Shown: one piece after another, positions 1 to 9,000 of the stretch
Layout: each line of letters opens with the position of its first letter
Position numbering within the stretch: position 1 is the first letter of the stretch
NCBI GenBank assembly: GCA_026210745.1
Contig: CP110631.1
Coordinates: 2,170,001 to 2,234,000, forward strand
Origin: Exobasidium rhododendri
Lineage: Eukaryota > Basidiomycota > Exobasidiomycetes > Exobasidiales > Exobasidiaceae
DNA length: 64,000 bases
Direction: 5' to 3'
Notes under the pieces: model-generated
What the model was told of the DNA's origin: nothing
The model's input: only the letters and a program-made list of their open reading frames with translations
The model's database searches: none
Position numbers and translations under genes: made by a program

Positions 1-364
1 GTTTTTGCCAAGGAACATCGGCGTAACACGAGCTCTGTAGAGTCCAGCTATCGTGGCAGTGCGAGAAATCAAAGGGAAATCAGATTGGCAGGCTCATATG
101 TATACACCTAGAAAAAGCGAGAGGGCGTCTGTGAGGCGTCTGCATCACGGACAATTTCTTTTCTTTTTGATCAGAGACGTAGTAGTATCGGTAAGCTTGC
201 AAGCGTAGTAAGAAGACGGATAGGGGATCTGCGAGTCAACGAATGCACCGAACATAGGAGGAAAAGAGACAGCGCTAAGACTGAGGTCAAATTATTCAAG
301 GTAGCTGTGACTTTTACAAGGGGCGACTCTACAGCATTGATGCGCATCATCACCCTTTCAGATC
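1..364. other. Non-coding flank, no supported gene
   Basis: I see no gene that I can support here. A 60-codon reading frame on the minus strand (171-353) has a hydrophobic run followed by TRRSP. This faintly recalls the secreted family next door, but it lacks the THxKA block and the basic tail, so I do not call it. Confidence 0.4.
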
Positions 365-772
365 TCAGCGTGTCCTTCTGGCTTCTTTTCTTCTTCTAGC
401 TGCTTCATATACTTCTTGTCTCGCATTCAGCTCTGCTTCTTTAATTTGCTTCATAATGGTATTTGATCTTTCGATCTTGGGTCTCGTAATCTTTTCGTAC
501 TCTGTGGAAGACATCTTGTTTCTTATGAGCTTCTACAAGGTCTTGAAGAGAGCAGAGTTGTTCTGTAATGCCTCTTTTCGGTGTTTCGATGCTTCTTGAC
601 GTTTTGCTGCCTTTCCGGCTCGGCTCGCCTTATAGTGGGTGTGTAAGCTGGCCGGAGATCGACGGGAGAAGACGAATTCCTCCTCCTCTTCTTTCATTCC
701 TCGTTCCAGAAACGTCGAGGCAGATGTGGCAATGCAGCGAAGGGGGCGAGAGTGTTTGCCCAGATTCTGCAA
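365..772 (-). pseudogene. Decayed member of the RRSP secreted-peptide family
   Basis: Reading 772 down to 365 on the minus strand gives the family signature (RRSPASLHTHYKA) and the C-terminal block (KMSSTEYEKI, then NARQEVYEAARRRKEARR) in one continuous frame. That frame is interrupted by a single in-frame TAG at 533-535 (minus strand). No ATG followed by a signal peptide is visible in this frame; upstream there is only a short hydrophobic run after a TAA. No GT-AG pair would remove the TAG. I therefore read it as a broken copy with a nonsense change and a degraded 5' end. It lies in tandem, on the same strand, with three intact relatives. A sequencing error at the TAG cannot be excluded, but that would not explain the missing start. 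Confidence 0.7.
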
Positions 773-1103
773 AATGCAGGCCAGCGCCTTCCAAATGGGT
801 CTGTTTCTATGTGTGTTAGAGACTTGATATTCGGCAAAGAGGGCGGAAGAAAAGATGAGAAGATTACTTGCTTAGCGCATTACTAGCCCATTCTCCTCGG
901 AGAGGTCTGAGGGGGTATGGCTCGCATTGTATACATACCTATTCTTTCGGTAATATACACAACGACTCCATGGCAGCTCACGACGCCGTCAAGAGACTAG
1001 CACTACTTTCATTGCATGCGAGTGTGTGGTCTACCTCTCTTCTCTACAGGTATCTTGCACACAATGTCTCCCTCTATGATAGTATACGTCCGGCACGGCT
1101 ATT

Positions 1104-1613
1104 TCAAGGGAGGACACGTCTTCTCAATTTCTCCTTTCTCCTAGCTTGCACATACACACTTTCCCTGGCTGCCTTTCTTGCTGCTGCGACTTCGTTCTTC
1201 AGATTGCGGGATCTTGCAAGTTGCTCGTTAACGACTCTCGCATACTCCGCTTGTGAGATCTGATTCTTATTGTATCGACGTGTAGCACCAAGTGTCACTT
1301 TCACTGTGTCTTGCAAGTCTAGGCGCCTCTCTCTCGCAACCTCCTTTCCTACTCTAGCACCTGCAATGGTCGCCTTTATGTGCGTGACGATACTGGCTGG
1401 AGATCGACGCGCCAGAATCGGTCGTTCCTCTCCGCTTTGTTGTAGCGCAAACGGAGACGTTGACACCTCACTAGACTGGCTTAAGTCGACCACCTCTTGA
1501 GGAATTACCTGCAGCGCATCAGAGGCGAGCACTCCAATGGGTGTAGCGCGGCAGTGGTACACCGTCGCTACTCCCAGAGATACTAGAGTGAGAGAAAGTA
1601 AAGAGAGCTTCAT
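1104..1613 (-). CDS. Small secreted basic protein, RRSP family copy 1
   Basis: A single-exon 169-residue protein. Residues 1-23 form a signal peptide ending CRA. An acidic/neutral pro-region (about 24-68) ends in RR (69-70), which looks like a Kex2-type dibasic site. The predicted mature part (71-169) starts SPASIVTHIKA, has no cysteine, is rich in Arg, Lys and Ala, and ends in a run of basic residues (RRKEKLRRR). It shares the TH-x-KA block, a central Q-I-S-x-x-x-Y motif and a C-terminal VYxQARRK motif with the copies at 2262 and 3226 and with the broken copy at 365. I recognise no known family. Secretion and Kex2 processing are inferred from motifs. A role as an effector, signal or cationic antimicrobial peptide is only a guess. 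Confidence 0.8.
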   Translation of the reverse strand: MKLSLLSLTLVSLGVATVYHCRATPIGVLASDALQVIPQEVVDLSQSSEVSTSPFALQQSGEERPILARRSPASIVTHIKATIAGARVGKEVARERRLDLQDTVKVTLGATRRYNKNQISQAEYARVVNEQLARSRNLKNEVAAARKAARESVYVQARRKEKLRRRVLP

Positions 1614-2261
1614 TAAAGTACTAGGCTCGTCGATTGGCGTGCGTTGAAGGCAAGGGTATCGCTTAGCTCTTGAAGAAGAAGGGTGTTGGAGGGGAAGAAA
1701 GTCGAGCGGTGAGAGCTGGAAGGAATGACCTCCTGGTCATAGGCCAAACAGGCACGATGGATGTGGGTGGGCGTGGGTTCCTGACCGCAAGCGCCTACAC
1801 AGCACAGTGCAATCGGGCGCTTCTCTGCACAGCACAAAGCATGTGCCAAGCCATGGTCATGGAGCAGGTCATTGAGCAGCACTGCAAGATCGTCGAGAAG
1901 CTCATGGCCACAGCGGTTCTCCCGTATGCTTGACAGACGCTCGGGTTCCAATTCCGAGCATTAGTTTCCGACTAGGTGGCGGACGTTGCTTCGGTGCTCA
2001 GATCATGCGTTTCATGTGAAGAGACATCTACCCTCTCATGTGTGGTCTCTGAGAAGTGAAGGGAAGAGTTGAGTCTTGTTCCCACACATCAATTGCAAAC
2101 ACCATCAATTGCATACATATCAGTTGGAGATACGGAGTGATACACGATCGAAAGGAGGCCACAAGCGAAGGAGAGCACCACTAGGCATGATAAATGCACT
2201 CGGGTCAGAGACTGCGTCGTCTTTGGCAAGGTGTAGGGTTAGTATTCGTGAATACCCCCGC
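1614..2261. other. Intergenic, no supported gene
   Basis: This stretch contains the promoter of the secreted-protein copy at 1104-1613. Overlapping frames on both strands (1613-1951 minus, 1670-1933 plus) lack recognisable domains, signal peptides or family motifs, so I do not call them. Confidence 0.4.
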
Positions 2262-2729
2262 TCAGTGTCTCTTCAGTCTAGCTTCGGCAAAGACATTATC
2301 CCTTGCTGACTTTCTCGCTTCTGAGATCTTCCTTTTGATCTCTTTCTTCTGCTGGGCGTTATCGTGAGCGATCTTGTTGTACTTGTGAGGCGTCATCTTC
2401 CCATCTTTGACTCGCCATCCTGCTGCAACTGGTTTGAATGCAGCTATTCTGCTCTGTTGTTTATACAGCTTCTTCTCTTTTCTTCCAGCCTTCCATCCCG
2501 ACACCTTTGCCTTGACATGCGTAGCGATTGCAGCTGGTGAGCGACGAACCATGGTCGTTGCGTCTTGCTTTGAAGATGGCATAGAATCACTAGCATTGCC
2601 AGACTCGATCTTGTCCGCTGATGTGAGCAGGAGAAGATCACCAGAAGATGGCTCTACAGGTGCAGCATGACAGCAGTATAGGATACTTGCTATGCAAATC
2701 GAGACAGAGATGATGGAGGAGAGCTTCAT
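2262..2729 (-). CDS. Small secreted basic protein, RRSP family copy 2
   Basis: 155 residues when started at the ATG at 2729. I chose this start because it gives a clean signal peptide (MKLSSIISVS..., ending CCHA), like the sister copies; the frame is open further upstream to 2831. Pro-region about 23-61, dibasic RR at 62-63, then a predicted mature chain starting SPAAIATHVKA. The mature chain (about 92 residues) has no cysteine, is strongly Lys/Arg-rich and contains KMTPHKYNKI and DNVFAEAR, the family's central and C-terminal motifs. A TATAAGAGG element lies upstream on the minus strand (about 2909-2917). Function unknown. Confidence 0.8.
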   Translation of the reverse strand: MKLSSIISVSICIASILYCCHAAPVEPSSGDLLLLTSADKIESGNASDSMPSSKQDATTMVRRSPAAIATHVKAKVSGWKAGRKEKKLYKQQSRIAAFKPVAAGWRVKDGKMTPHKYNKIAHDNAQQKKEIKRKISEARKSARDNVFAEARLKRH

Positions 2730-2908
2730 CGTTGTATGCTGGCAGGTAGATATCAGAGCAATGTCTTCCTGTACCCGAGGTTGAGAAAGATATGGACGCA
2801 AAGAGGAAGAGGAGGTGCGCAAGTGTTTCAAAATACGTTACCTTGGAGCCAGCCTAAGGGTAGTAGTGTGTGAAGGGGCCAAGATACTTCAGGCCAACCT
2901 TGTGCTTT

Positions 2909-2917
2909 CCTCTTATA
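2909..2917 (-). promoter_or_regulatory. TATAAGAGG element upstream of copy 2
   Basis: The minus strand reads TATAAGAGG about 180 nt upstream of the ATG of the secreted-protein gene at 2262-2729. The same nine bases occur upstream of the copy at 3226-3750. It is a plausible TATA box, implying a long or spliced 5' leader here. Confidence 0.35.
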
Positions 2918-3225
2918 GCAGCATGGAGATTCTCAATTTCCTGGCGTTTAAAGGCGCATCGAAGGCGATGCGTACCTTTGCGGACGCCTGAAGCCCATTC
3001 CTTCAGTCCTTTCTCGCGCCACACACAGCATCCCCTCACACGCCCTGAAGAAAGAAACATTTGGCCGATATAGCGCAAGAGAAGGTGTCGACATGCACGA
3101 CTGATGCAGACGGTACTGACGTGGTATTTACCGAGAGAGAAAAGGTGACTTCAAAACGATAGGTAATGATGATATTCAGGCACAAAAATCGGCTGTCAGG
3201 ATTTATGACAAACTCAGCGCAAAGA

Positions 3226-3750
3226 TCAGCCTTGTCCAAATCTTTTCCTCCTCCTGGCTTGAGCATACACCCTCTCTCTTGCGTCTAATCTGGCCCATCG
3301 GATGCTTCCTTTGGCTATCTCTGCATCTAATGCGTAAGATCTCACTAGTTTCTGATACCTTGCCAGCGAGATTTTGCCGTCTTCGTACTGCTTTCTGGCT
3401 GCAATTGATCCCCACTTGATGTTCAAGAGCTTTTGTCGATGCAGCTTTGCGACACGATGGGCCGCTTTCATTCCGGACCACCTTGCCTTGATATGAGTTC
3501 CCAGTCTGGCTGGAGCTCGACGAGTGAGGATCGTCTCTTCTTCTTCTACATCTAGTCCTGGCCCGGGGAATGAGATCGCTAACGCGACGCTATTGTCATT
3601 TTCGGTAGCAGCGCGCTTTAGGTCCATGTCCTGTGTGGTGAGATGCTGTGTGCTATGCGGAGACGGTGCTTCGATCGGAATGGCATGGCACCGCAGCAGA
3701 GCGACCGACACTGACATGCTCGAGATGAAGAAATAAGACGGGAACTTCAT
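3226..3750 (-). CDS. Small secreted basic protein, RRSP family copy 3
   Basis: 174 residues from the ATG at 3750 (an upstream in-frame start at 3771 would add seven residues). Signal peptide about 1-22, ending LLRCHA; long pro-region (23-76) with an acidic stretch (DVEEEE) just before the dibasic RR at 77-78. The predicted mature chain begins APARLGTHIKA, so the first residue is Ala where the sisters have Ser. It has no cysteine and contains GKISLARYQK and RERVYAQARRRKR. Most diverged intact member of the tandem set. A TATA-like element lies about 90 nt upstream. Function unknown. Confidence 0.8.
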   Translation of the reverse strand: MKFPSYFFISSMSVSVALLRCHAIPIEAPSPHSTQHLTTQDMDLKRAATENDNSVALAISFPGPGLDVEEEETILTRRAPARLGTHIKARWSGMKAAHRVAKLHRQKLLNIKWGSIAARKQYEDGKISLARYQKLVRSYALDAEIAKGSIRWARLDARERVYAQARRRKRFGQG

Positions 3751-3835
3751 GCTTGCGTACGAAGGGAGCACCAGCTCGAAAAGAAATTGCGTGGTTGAAG
3801 ATGAAGACGAAAGGTGGAAGAAAGAAAGCAGTCCC

Positions 3836-3844
3836 TCTTATATC
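3836..3844 (-). promoter_or_regulatory. TATAAGAGG element upstream of copy 3
   Basis: The minus strand reads TATAAGAGG about 90 nt before the start at 3750. It is identical to the element upstream of copy 2. Position and sequence fit a TATA box. Confidence 0.45.
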
Positions 3845-4322
3845 GCGATCACCAATGCGGGGCAGTGCCTGTGTACCTTCGACGACACGGTCCTCTCTCA
3901 CCGCAAAAGGCGAATGTACGCCGAAGGGACGTCGACTGACGTTTAGACGTGCCATATGGTGGTCGCTGCAGTAGTACCAACACAGCCAGCGGGAGAGGAA
4001 ATTCCGATCGCAAGTTGATGCACAGCAGCCATAGGAGATGACGAGACCAAGAATCGAGTCATGCTTAGCTTTTTTTAGATCAAGAGGCTCTCATCATTTC
4101 CACAATGGCGGGTTGCTCTTTGCAGGGGCCAGAGACGATTCGTGAACGCCGAGGGCGCCGACTGTCAACTTGACGATACGATGCAAGGATGACAGGCGCG
4201 ACCTCCTCGTCGACTTGATGCTAGAATCACACTCTTTGCGGGCCAAATTCACGACGCCCGATGATGTGTCGACACTTTGCTGTGTGTTGTCGGTGTAGAG
4301 ATCGGGTGTCTTCGGACATGTA
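3845..4322. other. Intergenic, no supported gene
   Basis: Region between the secreted-protein cluster and the 3' end of the GCIP-like gene. Short frames are present, but none has a domain or signal that I can support. Confidence 0.4.
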
Positions 4323-5776
4323 TCACTCGGAAAGATCCTTGATGAGTGCATCAATCTTACGCTGTAGAAGAGCAATCTCATCATCTATCTTCGGGAGTGT
4401 TGCTGCCTTTACGAGCTGTTGAACGGCTTCATGAAAGCTATCCAACGCTTCTTGCACTTCACTGTCCACATCCTCCTCATCCTCGTCACTACCGTCATCA
4501 TCTCCACGAAGTTCGTCAGCATAGAGCAAAGTAGATACAATCTCATCTACTGCGACGGAGAAATTCTTGCCGGCTTCTTCTAGATCGTCGAAGTCCAAGT
4601 CTGCATCTGATGCTCGCCCAACTTGAAGACAGTGAGCACCAGTCTTTGCGTGCAGTTGACAACCTGCTCGGAGGAGTGGCTCGAACTTCCTTATGCTTTC
4701 CTTCTCTTCAGCGGATAAGGTCATATCATTCAGACCGGCCAGAGGATCGTCCTCATCGAAATCGCTGGCGTCAGCGGTCAGGTCCTCTCCGTCATTGTTC
4801 TGCAAAGCCTCGTTGAACTCCCGCAAAGCATCTTGAAGCACTTCCGTTCTTGATTTCCAGCTCGCTATAACAGCAGCTTTGTTGTCTACTGGCAGCTTGC
4901 CCTTCAAGGCAGCATCGCAAATCTCCCAAACGATACCTGTAGCCTGCAGCGCTCTTTGCCTGACTTCGCTCCTCGATCGATCTGGCTGCTGGAGTAGAGC
5001 GACGTCTGAGTTTGGTGTGGTGTCTACCTTGGCTCTGGCATCCGAAGCTTTCTTTAACACAGAGAGCGTTCTCTCGCTCATAAACGCTTCACTCAAATCA
5101 CCTAGAGCCTCAAGCAGCTCCACGACGACGGAAACTACTTGCTTACTCCATGCCAGACCTAGTCCCTTTCCCTTGATCTTTTCTAGCTTCTCAAGATCCC
5201 TTGAATGTGTATGTTGAACAATATGCCCTCCTTTCAGCTTGACAAAGTCTCGCTCCTCCTTTTCTAATCTTAAGTCTTCCTGCGTCTTGGCAATGTACCT
5301 GAACACCACCGCCTCTGCTGACGCCTTGCGAGAAAGCCAAATGAGTTTTGGAATAAAATTTTTTGAAATATCCGCTATTTGTGCTTTGGCAGCATCGAGA
5401 GAGTCGGAGTCCAGACCAGAATTAGGATCGTTGCTGATCTCTAGCAGCGCTGTCGTTGTATGTTTGCTCGGCTTGAGGGCCAGTGTAAGATTAGTGCATG
5501 ACTTTTGCACGGAAGTGAGAAGGATCTTCACATCATTAAGGATTTGAGCGCATAGATGCTGAGAGAACGCATCGGATGAGGAGGACGACGAGGATGATGC
5601 GTCACTGGCGATCGTAGGAGGGAGCGGCTCCGACAGCGTAGAAAGTGAAGTCGCCAGGAGAATCGACAGACGAAGGAGCAGTGATTGCAGCTCTGCAACT
5701 ATCCCACGTCAGTCCAGACCTTCCACTGCATTTGTCTCTACGGTCTCCGCCAGCTCTCACCTTGCTCCGTCGTCAT
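4323..5776 (-). CDS. GCIP/cyclin-D1-binding-protein-like protein
   Basis: Two exons: 5776-5761 (16 nt) and 5692-4323. The 68-nt intron has GTGAGA, CTGAC and TTGCAG, and splicing supplies the ATG that the long frame lacks. The protein is 461 residues, helical and acidic near the C terminus. The body resembles the fungal Grap2/cyclin-D-interacting (GCIP/CCNDBP1) domain, with NLTLALKPSKHTTTAL near the N terminus, an IPKLIWLSRKASAEAVVFRY segment and a long helical second half. In animals GCIP binds cyclin D and HLH proteins; the fungal role is not established. It is divergent with CTR9, sharing a 256-bp promoter. Family assignment is from overall pattern and moderately sure. Confidence 0.75.
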
Positions 5777-6032
5777 GTTTGCTTGCTTCGTCTGCGGGCG
5801 AGGCAGCGGAATGACACAACAGCTTGCTCGAGAAGGACTGAATAGTCGTAGCTCGAGCGAACACACACCCAAGATCTCATTTTTTCTGGAGAGGTTTCTG
5901 AGAAAAGCCACACGTGAACGCGTCTTGGACTTCTTGTCGGGGAGGAGGGGATGGGTGGATCGTCACACCTATTCATTCATCCCAAGGTGCAACATCTGGG
6001 ACTCGTCTGGTGTGGTCGCTAGTGTTGTCACC

Positions 6033-9000
6033 ATGTCGACGACCTACTTATCACGGGTGCTTCCTGTTCCACTTGGAGATGAAGTGGTGGAGCTGTCGCT
6101 GGATGATCTACCGACTGACATGGAAGACTACATCCAAGTCCTGCGAGAGGAACGGTGTCCGCCTCAGTTCTGGCTCAAACTGGCCAGTGAATGTGGTGCG
6201 AGGAAGCGCTCGCAAGATTGTGAAGCCGTTATCTTGTCAGCTCTGCAAACACTGTCTTCTGTACCTCCACCCGATCAGCCGTACAGAAGTCAACATGCTA
6301 TCGCTGAGGAAGTAGCACCCTTTCACGCCATGCTTTCTACACTTCATTTAGGCAAAGCTCGACAACACCCTAAAGTCATCTTGCCCGATGCAAAGTACCA
6401 GAATCTACTAGCTAATTCGCCTGGTCTGGAGAACAAAGATCGGATCTATCAGACAGCAAAGGAGCATGCGAAAGGTATCGTCTTTCCCCCTCCGTCAAAG
6501 GCACCCAATTCGCAACAACAACCAACAAGCTTACGAACCAATCTGCTTCTAGGTAGGGGTATCTTCCTCACTGCTACGGCAGAGACAGAGGAAGCACTGA
6601 AGGCGTTCAAAGCAGTCCTTGTCCGACAATCGCGAAATCCGATTGCTCTCCTGGGAAGCGCTTGCTGCCTTCTGAGGAAGAAAGAGTATAGTTCTGCATT
6701 GACTCAGTATCAGGAGGTGCTGCGAATCAGCATTGCACAGAGCAATCGAGCTGCGAAAGAATCTGCCACTGTAGGGCCAGACGGGGAACTTGTCGAAAAC
6801 CAAGCTTCGAAATGGCTAGGTCCCGATCCAAGGATAGGTATCGGTCTCTGTTTGCAAGGTCTAGGACGATCCAGCGAAGCAAGAAGAGCGTGGAATCGAT
6901 CCATCGCAATCGATCCATCAAATGCAGCTGCTCACCTACTCCTGGGTCTATCGAAACTCAATGCAGCGAAACAGCTCTCAAATCTAAGCTCCGACTTGGC
7001 GGGCTTGGCAGCGACTGAGTCCGAAGCTAGAGCTCTTATCTACAAGGACGGACTCAGTCATATCGAGATCTCGTGGAAGCTCGACAACAAGAACTCAATG
7101 ACTGCTATTGTATTGGCAGAGCACTTCCAAGTACGTGCACTGGCCACATCTGTCACCGACGCTGCCCAAGCTCAGAAGGAGTACGAAAGAGCACTCAAGC
7201 TTGGGGAGCATGCGATTCAGTACGCTGACAATCGAGCAGCTGTAAATCATGCGTGGCTGGTCTTTGCCAGAACGGCACATCTTTACAGTTTCTTGGATGA
7301 GACAAGTACGAGCACGGTCGAGCTGAGATCGATTGCGCAACGTCATTATACTCGAGTCATCGAGGACCTTGGCCGAGTAGTAACGACATCGAGTAGTGAG
7401 AGCAGTCCCTTACCTTCGGGATATGCTACCGCTATTCTTGGATTGGCACAATTGCAAGTGTCTCGAGGAGAAAATTTGGGAGCGATCAACACTATGGAAG
7501 CAATTCTATCGAGATCGATATCCACATCCTCCTCCTGCCTGGAGATTTCACTCTTGGCAGCCTCACTGAGGGCACATTCTCACATTGGCGCAAGCAGTGC
7601 TGAGCTAGCCAACGACCGCAAGAGAGCAAGAATACTACTAGATCGAACCTTGCGTAGCATCGAAGCGTGCAATCCGAGCAAGAAGCATGACGACGATATG
7701 CAAGACATTGATGCGCTCTTTCAAGAAGTCAGCTCAAGTCAAGATGCCGACCAAGAAGCCACTCTAGCACTGGCGAGAACGGCTCTTGCCAATGAGGACT
7801 TGAGTGAATCATCACTAGAAGAGATCAGCAAGCTGGGGATGGATGAGTTGGCATACGTTCAATTGGCCGACTTGTACCAGAATAGCAAGGACGGCCATGG
7901 GAGCGGAGATCTGTCCCGTGCTATTCAGTGTTTCACGCAGGCATTGCGAGTAGTCAATAGGAAGAGGACAGAAAGCGGCACTGGGGGAGTTGGCGAGGAA
8001 GAATTGGAGTCGCTCGGTATCAGACTGCAGGGCAATCTTGGCGCTCTATTGGGAACAAAGGGGATCGAAAGCACAGGCGAGCTTTCTGCTCAGGCACTCG
8101 GCCTTGCCGTACGTCAATTGCAAGCAGGATTGGAGGCTGCAGGAAAGGCTGTCAGCAATTCCTCGCTCGACGCTGAAAAGACGACGACCTTGTACAATTT
8201 AGGTCGGGTGCTAGAAGCATCAGGTCATGTGGAAGATGCTCAAAAGGCGTATGACGCAGTCCTGGCAACTCATCCCGAGTACGTCGATGCAAAGGTACGA
8301 CAGGCGCTCCTGATAGTGTGCAAGCCGACTGCTCGAGGGAGCAAGGAAGCTACGCAATTGGGGAGTACATTGTTCAAGGAAGCGCTCTCTTCCGATCCAG
8401 TCAATCTCGACACAAGAAGTACGTTTGTGTGCTTTCTGTCTGGCGAATTGCCGGGCAGTCCTAATCCTCCTCAATGGGAGGGCATCAAGGAGAGCATTGC
8501 CCAGCTGTTCATGGGAGGCTCTTCGACACAGGCCATACAATTATTTGGCAGTGCTGGTGCTGCTAAGAGTGTCAGTGATGAAGCTCGTCACGACGCTTAC
8601 ACCCTTTCTTCGCTTGCTTGGGCCTACTACAACATTGGACACAGCGTAAAGCCGGGATCGAATGCTAAAGCGGAGAAGCTGAGAGCTTTGTTGCGTTGCT
8701 GCGATCTGCTTGATAAAGCGCTGGCAGAAGATAGTCGCTGTGCATTTGCCCTTCAGGGCCTTGCCATCTTGTTAGCAGAAGGTAGTATGGTGGATTTGCT
8801 GACGTCCGGCGGTGCTTCTTCTACCCTTGGTGACGTAGAGATGAGGAAGAGGAAGGCAGCTGAGGAGGCACTGAACATCTTTACGAAGTTGCGAGAGGTG
8901 GATGAAGGGGCGAGCGTACATATCTGCATGGGTCATGCGTACATGGCAAGGGACGATTACAATCGAGCGCTCAAATCGTACGAACTGGCAGCGAAGAAGG

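Noticed and set aside
171-353. 60-codon minus-strand frame with a hydrophobic stretch and TRRSP
   Set aside because: It lacks the THxKA block and the basic C-terminal tail of the family, and it sits directly after the stop of the decayed copy. The resemblance is too short to trust.
1613-1951. 112-codon minus-strand frame and an overlapping 87-codon plus-strand frame
   Set aside because: Neither shows a domain, signal peptide or family motif. Cys- and His-rich translations on one strand look like chance frames.
5685-6032. N-terminal extension of the CTR9 frame by 116 codons
   Set aside because: The extension has no ATG at its start and overlaps the first exon, first intron and promoter of the divergent GCIP-like gene. 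The conserved Ctr9 N terminus begins soon after the ATG at 6033.
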